In this document: piece after piece, positions 1 to 6,497 of the stretch
Layout: each line of letters starts with the position of its first letter
Numbering within the stretch: the first letter of the stretch is position 1
From: Bacteroidales bacterium
GTDB lineage: Bacteria; Bacteroidota; Bacteroidia; Bacteroidales; UBA932
NCBI GenBank assembly: GCA_017483985.1
Contig: JAFUUB010000131.1
Coordinates: forward strand, 1-12,274
Length of the DNA: 12,274 bases
Direction: 5' to 3'
Notes under the pieces: generated by a model
What the model was told of the DNA's origin: nothing
What the model saw: the letters and a program-made list of their open reading frames with translations, nothing else
Database searches by the model: none
Program-made: the position numbers and the translations under genes

Positions 1-725
1 CCGAACCGATCCTGCACATCCGCGACATCATCGAGAAGGTCGCCCCGACGGACGCCCGTGTCCTGATCACCGGCCCCAACGGCTCCGGCAAGGAGCTGGT
101 CGCCCGCAGCCTGCACCAGCAGAGCCAGCGCAGCGCCATGCCCTACATCGAGGTCAACTGTGCGGCCATCCCTTCGGAACTGATTGAAAGCGAGCTCTTC
201 GGACACAAGAAAGGATCCTTCCCCTCCGCCGTCAAGGACCACAAGGGCAAGTTCGAGCAGGCCGACGGCGGCACCCTTTTCCTCGACGAGATCGGCGACA
301 TGTCCCTCGCCGCCCAGGCCAAGGTGCTCCGCGTCCTGCAGGAAAAGAAGCTGACCCCGGTCGGCGGGGACAAGGACATCGAAGTCAACGTCCGCGTCGT
401 GGCCGCGACCAACAAGAACCTCAAGGCCGAGATCGAGAAAGGCACCTTCCGCGAAGACCTTTACCACCGCCTCTCCGTCATCATCGTCCGCGTCCCTTCG
501 CTGGACGAGCGCAAGGATGACATTCCCCTGCTGGTCAGCTACTGCACCGAGCAGATCTGCGCCGAAAGCGGCAAGCCGGTCCGCACGTTCGACCCGCAGG
601 CCATCACCCTGCTGCAGCAGCGGGAATGGCCCGGCAACATCCGCGAACTCCGCAATGTCGTCGAGCGCCTGCTCATCCTCGGCGGGCCGGTCATCTCCCC
701 GCAGGATGTCAAGGATTATGTATAA
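1..725 (+). CDS. Sigma-54 activator-type AAA+ regulator (NtrC-like), 3' part, no C-terminal HTH
   Basis: The reading frame is open from base 3, so the start and any receiver domain lie upstream; 240 residues are visible. They form a bacterial enhancer-binding AAA+ domain that would hydrolyse ATP to remodel sigma-54 RNA polymerase. Numbering from the first visible codon: Walker A GPNGSGKE at 24-31, the ELFGH segment at 64-68, Walker B with Asp95-Glu96, sensor I ATN at 135-137, arginine-finger candidates Arg150 and Arg156, and sensor [10 protein letters not shown] at 209-216. Two things are odd. The sigma-54-contacting loop, normally GAFTGA, reads GSFPSA at 71-76. The protein also ends 24 residues after sensor II, with no Fis-type helix-turn-helix. 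In Bacteroidota such regulators commonly carry an N-terminal receiver domain, which is inference here. A strong terminator follows. The family call is secure; the target genes are unknown. Confidence 0.9.
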   Translation, partial: EPILHIRDIIEKVAPTDARVLITGPNGSGKELVARSLHQQSQRSAMPYIEVNCAAIPSELIESELFGHKKGSFPSAVKDHKGKFEQADGGTLFLDEIGDMSLAAQAKVLRVLQEKKLTPVGGDKDIEVNVRVVAATNKNLKAEIEKGTFREDLYHRLSVIIVRVPSLDERKDDIPLLVSYCTEQICAESGKPVRTFDPQAITLLQQREWPGNIRELRNVVERLLILGGPVISPQDVKDYV

Positions 726-753
726 TCCTGCCGAAGTTTCATACTATCTTATC

Positions 754-780
754 AAAGACGGGCCCGGGCCCGTCTTTTTT
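754..780 (+). terminator. Rho-independent terminator after the AAA+ regulator gene
   Basis: A perfect 24-base palindrome has arms at 754-765 and 766-777, and the T run at 775-780 begins inside its 3' arm. The GC core (GACGGGCCC) followed by six T residues is a classic intrinsic terminator, 28 bases after the regulator stop codon. Because the 5' arm begins with AAA, the element could also work weakly on the other strand. It separates the regulator from the alpha-galactosidase gene. Confidence 0.93.
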
Positions 781-792
781 CTATCATTTATT

Positions 793-800
793 TATATTTG
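793..800 (+). promoter_or_regulatory. Bacteroidota-type -7 box (TATATTTG) for the alpha-galactosidase gene
   Basis: TATATTTG matches the Bacteroidota sigma-ABfr -7 consensus TAnnTTTG exactly and lies 21 bases before the ATG at 822. A start 5-8 bases downstream would leave a leader of only about 14-17 bases. I find no good TTTG-like -33 box at the expected distance, since that region is the terminator T run and stem. The promoter is therefore supported by the -7 element and by its position in an AT-rich gap just after a terminator. Confidence 0.65.
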
Positions 801-821
801 TGATACAAAACGGATTGACCA

Positions 822-3047
822 ATGAGACGCTTCTTCCTTCCTTTCCTGCTGCTGATGCTGGCAGCCAACCTCTCCGCAGAAAACATCCACCTCAAGACCC
901 CCGGGACGTCCCTGGTGCTCAAGGCCGAAGGCGGCAGTCCCCTGAAGTACGTATATTTCGGTGCGAAACTCGCCGACGCCGACATCCCGTCCCTGGAGGC
1001 GGCAGGCTACCCGGCCCAGGACGCCTATCCGGCCTATGGCCAGGGGAACATCACCCTGGACGCCCTGGCCGTGACCCATCCGGGCGGCGACATGACCCTC
1101 GACCTGGCCGTCGAAAGCTGGACCGTCCGGGACATCCATGAGCCGGCCGACGGCATCCACGCCGCCTGCGACGCGACCCTGGCGACGATCATCCTGAAAG
1201 ACAAGGTCTATCCCTTCACCGTCAAAGTGTTCTATAAGGCCTTCAAAGATGTGGACATGGTCGAGACCTGGACCGAAATCTCCAACGGGGAGAAAAAGAA
1301 ATCCGTCCTGCTGCGCCGCTTTGATTCGGCCTGCCTGCCGATCCGCCGCGGCCATGTCTGGGCCTCCCACCTGACCGGGACCTGGGCCAATGAGGGCCGG
1401 TTGGTGCAGGAAGAACTCCAGCCGGGCATCCTCAAGATCGAGAACAAAGACGGCGTACGCAATTCCCACACCTCCCATGCCGAAATGATGTTCAGCCTGG
1501 ACGGTCAGCCCTCGGAGACGACCGGCGCCGTCCTGGGCGCCGCACTCTGCTACAGCGGGAATTACCACCTGGAAACTGTCACGAACGACACCGATTACCA
1601 CCGGTTCTTCGCGGGCATCAGCCCCGACCACAGCGCCTATGACCTGGCCGCCGGCGAGACCTTCCGCACCCCGGAACTCGCCTTCACCTGGTCCGGGGAA
1701 GGCCTGAGCGGCGCTTCCCGCAACTTCCACCGCTGGGCCCGCGCCCACAGGCTCGCCCACGGCGACAAGGAGCGCAAGATCCTGCTCAACAGCTGGGAAG
1801 GCGTCTACTTCAACATCAACGAACCCACCATGGACCGGATGATGGCCGACATCGCCGGGATGGGCGGCGAACTCTTCGTCATGGACGACGGCTGGTTCGG
1901 CGTCAAATACCCGCGCAACATCGACAACAGTTCCCTGGGCGACTGGCAGGTCGACACCAACAAACTCCCGCACGGCATCCAGTGGCTGGTCGACGCCGCC
2001 ACGGGTCACAAGATCAGCTTCGGCATCTGGATCGAGCCGGAGATGACCAACTCGAAATCAGAACTTTACGAAAAGCATCCCGACTGGGTCCTCAACGCCC
2101 CGGCCCGTCCGCTCTCGGAAGGACGCGGCGGCACCCAGCTCGTCCTCGACCTGGGCAACCCCGCCGTCCAGGACTTTGCCTTCGGCATCGTGGATGACCT
2201 GCTGACGAACTATCCGGGCATCGATTACATCAAATGGGATGCAAACATGCCCATCCAGAGCCACGGCAGCACCTACCTGAAAGACCAGAGCAAGCTGCTC
2301 ATCGAATACCACCGCGGATTCGCCGCGGTCTGTGACCGGATCCGGGCGAAATATCCGGACGTGACCATCCAGGCCTGCGCCAGCGGCGGCGGCCGTGCCA
2401 ACTACGGCATCCTGCCCTGGTTCGACGAGTTCTGGGTCAGCGACAACACCGACGCCCTGCAGCGCATCTACATGCAGTGGGGCACGTCCTACTTCTTCCC
2501 GGCCATCGCCATGGCCTCGCACATCAGCGCCGTCCCGAACCACACCAACCGCCGGGTCACCCCGCTGAAATTCCGCATCGACGTGGCCATGAGCGGCCGC
2601 CTCGGCATGGAGCTGCAGCCCAAGGACATGACCGAGCAGGAAATCGCCCAGTGCAAACAGGCCATCGCGGAGTACAAGCAGATCCGCCCGGTCGTCCAGC
2701 TGGGCGACCAGTACCGGCTCGTCTCCCCGTATGACCGCCAGGGACTGGCCTCGCTGATGTATGTGACGGAGAAAAAGGACGAGGCCGTCTTCTTTTGGTG
2801 GAAGACCGAGCACTACTACGACCAGCACCTGCCGCGCGTGAAGATGGCCGGACTGGACCCGGAGCGCCGGTACCGGGTGACGGAACTGGACCGCATCGGG
2901 GAGCCCCTTCCCTTTGAAGGGCAGTCGTTCAGCGGCGCCTTCCTGATGGAAAGCGGACTGGACATACCCGCTTACCCGTCCGGCTATGCCGAACAGGTCC
3001 GGATGCAGGGCTACTCCAGCCGCGTCCTGCGGCTGGAAGCCGAATAA
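822..3047 (+). CDS. Secreted alpha-galactosidase, glycoside hydrolase family GH36
   Basis: This 741-residue protein should remove terminal alpha-linked galactose from raffinose-type or galactomannan side chains by a retaining mechanism. Residues 1-19 form a signal peptide (MRRFF, hydrophobic core, cleavage likely after NLSA), with no lipobox cysteine, so the enzyme is expected in the periplasm. An N-terminal beta-sandwich (about 20-310) precedes the TIM barrel (about 320-640) and a C-terminal beta domain. GH36 landmarks are SWEG at 324-327, MDDGWFG at 354-360 (substrate-binding Asp pair), IKWD with nucleophile Asp473, CASGGGR at 519-525 and SDNTDA at 540-545 with acid/base Asp541. Length is normal for the family. 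It has its own promoter and no SusC/SusD-like partner in view. Exact substrate is undecided; alpha-N-acetylgalactosaminidase activity also occurs in this family. No Shine-Dalgarno is visible before the ATG. Confidence 0.94.
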   Translation: MRRFFLPFLLLMLAANLSAENIHLKTPGTSLVLKAEGGSPLKYVYFGAKLADADIPSLEAAGYPAQDAYPAYGQGNITLDALAVTHPGGDMTLDLAVESWTVRDIHEPADGIHAACDATLATIILKDKVYPFTVKVFYKAFKDVDMVETWTEISNGEKKKSVLLRRFDSACLPIRRGHVWASHLTGTWANEGRLVQEELQPGILKIENKDGVRNSHTSHAEMMFSLDGQPSETTGAVLGAALCYSGNYHLETVTNDTDYHRFFAGISPDHSAYDLAAGETFRTPELAFTWSGEGLSGASRNFHRWARAHRLAHGDKERKILLNSWEGVYFNINEPTMDRMMADIAGMGGELFVMDDGWFGVKYPRNIDNSSLGDWQVDTNKLPHGIQWLVDAATGHKISFGIWIEPEMTNSKSELYEKHPDWVLNAPARPLSEGRGGTQLVLDLGNPAVQDFAFGIVDDLLTNYPGIDYIKWDANMPIQSHGSTYLKDQSKLLIEYHRGFAAVCDRIRAKYPDVTIQACASGGGRANYGILPWFDEFWVSDNTDALQRIYMQWGTSYFFPAIAMASHISAVPNHTNRRVTPLKFRIDVAMSGRLGMELQPKDMTEQEIAQCKQAIAEYKQIRPVVQLGDQYRLVSPYDRQGLASLMYVTEKKDEAVFFWWKTEHYYDQHLPRVKMAGLDPERRYRVTELDRIGEPLPFEGQSFSGAFLMESGLDIPAYPSGYAEQVRMQGYSSRVLRLEAE
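3015..3037 (-). terminator. Hairpin just past the lptB stop, inside the GH36 3' coding end (possible 3'-end signal)
   Basis: TCCAGCCGC (3015-3023) and GCGGCTGGA (3029-3037) are perfect 9-base inverted repeats with a 5-base loop. In the minus-strand transcript the hairpin begins 12 bases after the lptB stop codon. It has no U run after it on that strand, so it would stabilise a 3' end or act with a termination factor rather than be a classic intrinsic terminator. It lies within the last codons of the convergent alpha-galactosidase gene, so codon choice could explain part of it. Confidence 0.3.
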
Positions 3048-3049
3048 TC

Positions 3050-3862
3050 TTATTCTTCGGAAGGAGCGGAAGCCTGGGCTGCGGCCCGGGCTTTCAGCGT
3101 TTCTTCATGCTCCCGCTGGGCGCGGTCAACGGAGACGGAACGCTTGAGGACGAAGCCGGAGCCGAGATACTTGGTGCGGACATCCTCGTCGGCTGCCAGG
3201 GCCTCCGGGGTACCGTGCTGGAGGATGGTCCCTTCGTACAGCAGGTAAGCGCGGTCGGTGATGGCCAGGGTCTCGCCGACATTGTGGTCCGTGATGATGA
3301 CGCCGATGTTCTTGTATTTCAGCTTGGCGATGATGTACTGGATGTCCTCGACGGCGATCGGGTCGACGCCGGCGAAGGGCTCGTCCAGGAGGATGAACTT
3401 GGGATCGATGGCCAGGGCCCGCGCGATTTCGCAGCGGCGACGCTCGCCGCCGGAGAGCTGGATACCCAGGCTCTTGCGGACCTTGCTGAGGTTGAACTCG
3501 CCGATCAGGGATTCCAGCCGGTCGTGGCGTTCGGCCCGAGTCATGTCATGCATTTCCATGACGGACAGGATGTTGTCCTCAACGCTCATCTTGCGGAAGA
3601 CGGAGGCTTCCTGCGGAAGGTAGCCGATGCCCATCTGGGAACGCTTGTACATCGGGAGGCCGGTGATTTCGGTGTCATCCAGGAAGATCCGGCCGTCGTT
3701 CGGGACGATCTGGCCGGTAATCATGTAGAAACTGGTCGTCTTGCCGGCGCCGTTCGGGCCGAGGAATCCGACGATTTCTCCTTGTTCCACTTCCATGGAC
3801 ACGCCTTTGACGACGGTCCGTACGCCATATTTCTTGACGAGGTTTTCGCAGTGCAGTCTCAT
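3050..3862 (-). CDS. lptB: LPS export ABC transporter ATP-binding protein LptB
   Basis: LptB is the cytoplasmic ATPase that, with LptF and LptG, drives lipopolysaccharide extraction from the inner membrane toward the Lpt bridge. All ABC ATPase motifs are intact in the 270 residues: Walker [10 protein letters not shown] at 35-43, Q-loop Gln84 in YLPQ, signature LSGGE at 136-140, Walker B with catalytic Glu161 (ILLDEP), D-loop AGVD and H-loop His193. The order and the text around the signature ([13 protein letters not shown]) are LptB-type rather than branched-chain amino-acid LivG/LivF. After KYLGSGF, where E. coli LptB ends, there are about 30 extra charged and Ala-rich residues. It is the second gene after dnaX, 4 bases from the dnaX stop, and ends 2 bases from the convergent GH36 stop. 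No Shine-Dalgarno is visible. Confidence 0.93.
   Translation of the reverse strand: MRLHCENLVKKYGVRTVVKGVSMEVEQGEIVGFLGPNGAGKTTSFYMITGQIVPNDGRIFLDDTEITGLPMYKRSQMGIGYLPQEASVFRKMSVEDNILSVMEMHDMTRAERHDRLESLIGEFNLSKVRKSLGIQLSGGERRRCEIARALAIDPKFILLDEPFAGVDPIAVEDIQYIIAKLKYKNIGVIITDHNVGETLAITDRAYLLYEGTILQHGTPEALAADEDVRTKYLGSGFVLKRSVSVDRAQREHEETLKARAAAQASAPSEE
3071..3094 (+). terminator. Possible weak terminator for the alpha-galactosidase gene, inside lptB
   Basis: AGCCTGGGC (3071-3079) can pair with GCCCGGGCT (3084-3092) over a TGCG loop, giving nine pairs including one G-U wobble, followed by only three T residues at 3092-3094. The wobble forms only in plus-strand RNA; on the minus strand it becomes an A-C mismatch. 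The hairpin starts 24 bases after the alpha-galactosidase stop and lies within the lptB C-terminal tail codons. The short T tract makes this a weak candidate. Confidence 0.3.
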
Positions 3863-3866
3863 ACGC

Positions 3867-5615
3867 TTAAATATCGAGTCCCATGTCTGTGACCAGGTTC
3901 TTGACCTCCGGGTTGTCCTGCATCAGGGCGGCGGCCTGTTCCTGCTGGGTATAATTGACTTTCTTGACTTCTTCGTCCGGGGTCACGAGGACCTCCAGGC
4001 GGATTTTCGCCGTACCGAGCAGCCGGCGGATCTTGGTTTCGAACTCGGTGAGCATCTTCTCCTTGATCCAATCCTGCTGGGAGACGTTCATCACATAGAA
4101 GGAGAGGACCTTGGTACCGTCCTGCTCGCCGATCTCGGTCTTCGAGGTGGAGAGCATGGAGGCCAGGCGCGGACGGCCGGCATAATCCTTCGACAGTTCT
4201 TTCCACATCTCGGCGACCTTGGCATCGTCGGGGAGGGCATCGCCGCCGGCGGCCGGATCGAAGGTGGGACGGGCGGTCTCTTCGGCTTCCTTGATGCTGC
4301 CCAGCGACAGGGCGCCGCTGGTCTTGGCGGAGCGGCGGCGGGCCGGTGCCGGTTCGACGGAAGGAGCCGGTTGAACAGCAGGGGCCGGTTCGGCGGAAGG
4401 AGCCGGTTGGGCAGCAGCCGGTTTGGGGGCCGGAGCCACGGCGGGTGTAGGGGCAGGCTTAACGGCTGCCGGTTTGGCGGCAGGGGCCGCCGGAGCGGCC
4501 GGGCGGAGGGAGACCTCGCCGTTTCCGCACAGGAAACTCAGCCGCATCAAGGCGAATTCGATGTGCAGGCGCGGGTTGACAGCCGCTTTGTAGCCGGCTT
4601 CGCAGGCAGTCGTCGTCGCCAGCGCATCGTACAGGAACTGCATCGGGCAGCGCGCGGCCTGCTCGCGGTATTTGGCCTTGAGGGATTCCGGGAGCTCCAG
4701 CAGGGCGTCGAGTCCGCCGCTGCGGGCGACCATCAGGTCGCGCAGGTGGCTGCTCAGCGACGCCACGAAGTGCAGGGCGTTGAACCCCTTGGAGAGGATT
4801 TCGTCGAATTTCAGCAGGGCGGACGGGTAATCCCCGGCCAGGAAGGCGTCGACCAGCTGGAAACAATGCTCGTAGTCCAGGACATTGAGGTTGCGCAGCA
4901 CATCCTCATACCGGACTTCCGTCCCGCAGAAAGCCACCGTCTGGTCGAAGATGGTCAGGGCGTCACGCATGGCGCCATCCGCCTTCAGGGCAATGACATG
5001 CAGCGACTCATCGTCGATCGTGATCCCCTCCTTTCCGGCAATGGCCCGCAAATTGCGGACGATGTCCGGGACGCCGATCCGGTTGAAGTCATAGGTCTGG
5101 CAGCGTGACAGGATGGTCGGGAGGATCTTGTGCTTCTCGGTGGTCGCCAGGATGAAGATGGCATGTGCCGGCGGTTCCTCGAGGGTTTTCAGGAAGGCAT
5201 TGAAAGCGGCCTGGCTGAGCATGTGGACCTCATCGACGATGTAGACGCTGTACCGGCCGACCTGCGGCGGGATGTTGACCTGGTCGATCAGGAGCTTGAT
5301 GTCATCGACGCTGTTGTTGGAGGCGGCATCGAGTTCATGGATGCAGTAGGACCGGCCTTCCCGGAAAGAGACGCAGGATTCGCATTCGCCGCACGGTTCC
5401 ATGTCCGCCGTCGGGTGGGCGCAGTTGATGGTCTTGGCGAAGATGCGTGCCGCACTGGTCTTGCCGACCCCGCGGGGACCGCAGAAGAGGTAGGCATGGG
5501 CCAGCTGCCCCCGGATGATGGAGTTCTTGAGGGTCTGGACGATGTTGTCCTGACCGATCAGGGACTCGAAGGAGTCCGGCCTGTATTTGCGCGCGGAGAC
5601 GATATACTGCGACAT
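3867..5615 (-). CDS. dnaX: DNA polymerase III subunit gamma/tau (clamp loader ATPase)
   Basis: DnaX forms the ATPase core of the clamp loader that places the beta clamp on primed DNA; the tau form also tethers the polymerase. The 582 residues show Walker [10 protein letters not shown] at 46-54, a zinc site of Cys65, Cys75, Cys78 and Cys81, Walker B VDE with Asp128-Glu129, sensor I ATTE at 157-160 and the SRC arginine-finger motif at 170-172. Domain III runs to about 368. A Pro/Ala-rich linker (about 371-430) containing a tandem repeat then leads to a tau-type C-terminal domain of about 140 residues. The ATG at 5613-5615 gives [13 protein letters not shown], the expected family N-terminus. AGAAAG about 5 bases upstream is at best a weak ribosome site. 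It is the first gene of a dnaX-lptB operon. I see no A-rich slippery site for a gamma-producing frameshift. Confidence 0.96.
   Translation of the reverse strand: MSQYIVSARKYRPDSFESLIGQDNIVQTLKNSIIRGQLAHAYLFCGPRGVGKTSAARIFAKTINCAHPTADMEPCGECESCVSFREGRSYCIHELDAASNNSVDDIKLLIDQVNIPPQVGRYSVYIVDEVHMLSQAAFNAFLKTLEEPPAHAIFILATTEKHKILPTILSRCQTYDFNRIGVPDIVRNLRAIAGKEGITIDDESLHVIALKADGAMRDALTIFDQTVAFCGTEVRYEDVLRNLNVLDYEHCFQLVDAFLAGDYPSALLKFDEILSKGFNALHFVASLSSHLRDLMVARSGGLDALLELPESLKAKYREQAARCPMQFLYDALATTTACEAGYKAAVNPRLHIEFALMRLSFLCGNGEVSLRPAAPAAPAAKPAAVKPAPTPAVAPAPKPAAAQPAPSAEPAPAVQPAPSVEPAPARRRSAKTSGALSLGSIKEAEETARPTFDPAAGGDALPDDAKVAEMWKELSKDYAGRPRLASMLSTSKTEIGEQDGTKVLSFYVMNVSQQDWIKEKMLTEFETKIRRLLGTAKIRLEVLVTPDEEVKKVNYTQQEQAAALMQDNPEVKNLVTDMGLDI
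4348..4419. repeat. Two tandem copies of a 36-bp repeat in the dnaX linker
   Basis: Bases 4348-4383 and 4384-4419 are two adjacent 36-base copies differing at five positions. Each encodes 12 residues of the pattern PAPS(V/A)EPAPA plus two variable residues on the minus strand, within the Pro/Ala-rich dnaX linker. The 36-base length keeps frame, so gain or loss of a copy would only change linker length. Confidence 0.8.
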
Positions 5616-5640
5616 GGTTCTTTCTGTTTAGCCTAGTTTA

Positions 5641-5648
5641 CAAATGTA
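5641..5648 (-). promoter_or_regulatory. dnaX: Bacteroidota-type -7 box (TACATTTG) for dnaX-lptB
   Basis: Read on the minus strand this is TACATTTG, an exact TAnnTTTG match, 25 bases before the dnaX ATG. Transcription starting 5-8 bases downstream would give a leader of roughly 18-21 bases. I see no clear -33 element. It faces away from the plus-strand box at 5663-5670 in the same 60-base gap. Confidence 0.6.
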
Positions 5649-5662
5649 CGCATTATTTTGAT

Positions 5663-5670
5663 TACCTTTG
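5663..5670 (+). promoter_or_regulatory. Bacteroidota-type -7 box (TACCTTTG) for the 5676 gene pair
   Basis: TACCTTTG is an exact TAnnTTTG match and ends only 5 bases before the ATG at 5676. At the usual distance, transcription would begin at or within a base or two of the start codon, predicting a leaderless mRNA. TTTA at 5637-5640, 22 bases upstream, is a possible poor -33 element. Confidence 0.55.
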
Positions 5671-5675
5671 TGCTT

Positions 5676-6497
5676 ATGAAACGAATTTTTGCATTCCTCC
5701 TCGGCCTTCTGCTGTGCCTGTCCGCCACCGGCCAGGCGCAGATCACGACGAAGAAAGAGAAACTCAGCGACTTCGACAGCAAGACCTTGAAAGTGGTCCT
5801 GCCGGGAGACCCCATCCTCGACGAAGCGCTCCGCCAGGCGGCCAAGAATGCATGGTACCTCTCCCCTTTCGAGACCTGCACGAAGGAAGAATTCGACCGG
5901 CTGCGCACCAGCGACAACTGGTATTTCCTGGTGACCCGGGAAGCCGACCGGAAGAAGGAACCCGGCGGAGTGACCTTCCTGCACCTGCTCAAGGGCGGCG
6001 GGAAGAAAGTGGATGACATGATGGATGTCGCCCGTCTGGCCCTCTGTCCGGCCGGTGCGCCGACCGGGCGTGAAGCCGCCCTGCTCCCCGCCCTGCTGGA
6101 AACCTTCCAGACCTATGTCAAGGAGGCCCGCAGCAGCGATTTCAAACGCTTCGGATCGGCCATCGGAACCCTCCGCAAGACCGGGGGGAAAGACGTATAC
6201 CTGGTCGCGGACGAACTCTCCCCGCAGATTGGGAAAGACTTCATCGACAAGAAGTTCGATGAAAAGATCCACCAGGTGGATGCCGCTACGGCCGATGCCG
6301 CCGTCCGGGACGCGCTGGACGCCATCGTCGCCTTCTGCATCTACCCGGCCGAAATCGTCAAGGGAGCCTCCTGCTACAAATATTACGTGGATGCACGGAC
6401 CCATGAAATCCTCTGGTACAAGCAGCACAAGATCAGCGGAAGCACCGGAGCGGGCCTGCTCAAATCCGACCTGAACGACCTTGTCAAACCGCGCTGA
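5676..6497 (+). CDS. Exported protein of unknown function
   Basis: I do not recognise this 273-residue protein. I chose the ATG at 5676 because MKRIFAFLLGLLLCLSATGQA is a clear signal peptide with cleavage likely after Ala21; the in-frame TTG at 5658 would place its codons inside the promoter box. Cys14 is preceded by Leu, a poor lipobox, so a soluble periplasmic protein is more likely than a lipoprotein. The mature part has no further membrane span. It is rich in Lys and Asp and has aromatic clusters (NAWYLSPFE at 58-66, NWYFLV at 81-86, CYKYYVD at 233-239, ILWYKQHKIS at 245-254). Cys residues at 68, 124, 221 and 233 could form disulfides if exported. Its stop overlaps the start of the M16 peptidase gene, so the two are probably translated together and may act together. 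No function is assigned. Confidence 0.8.
   Translation: MKRIFAFLLGLLLCLSATGQAQITTKKEKLSDFDSKTLKVVLPGDPILDEALRQAAKNAWYLSPFETCTKEEFDRLRTSDNWYFLVTREADRKKEPGGVTFLHLLKGGGKKVDDMMDVARLALCPAGAPTGREAALLPALLETFQTYVKEARSSDFKRFGSAIGTLRKTGGKDVYLVADELSPQIGKDFIDKKFDEKIHQVDAATADAAVRDALDAIVAFCIYPAEIVKGASCYKYYVDARTHEILWYKQHKISGSTGAGLLKSDLNDLVKPR

Noticed and set aside
3042..3055. Palindrome GAATAA-TC-TTATTC at the GH36/lptB junction
   Set aside because: Both genes end in a GAA codon followed by TAA, so the symmetry follows from two Glu-stop ends facing each other and need not be an operator.
3107..3892. 261-codon plus-strand frame antisense to lptB
   Set aside because: It lies almost wholly opposite intact lptB, is Asp/Val-rich as expected for a reverse-frame shadow, and has no promoter or ribosome site of its own.
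4326..4520. Possible programmed frameshift in dnaX making a short gamma form
   Set aside because: I looked for an A-rich slippery heptamer in the linker region and found none; the linker is GC-rich, so only the full-length form is supported.
5658..5675. Upstream TTG start for the exported protein gene
   Set aside because: It would use codons inside the TACCTTTG promoter box and spoil the signal peptide; the ATG at 5676 gives a clean one.
5676..5735. Lipoprotein signal around Cys14 of the 5676 product
   Set aside because: The residue before Cys is Leu, not Gly/Ala/Ser, and a better signal peptidase I site follows at Ala21.
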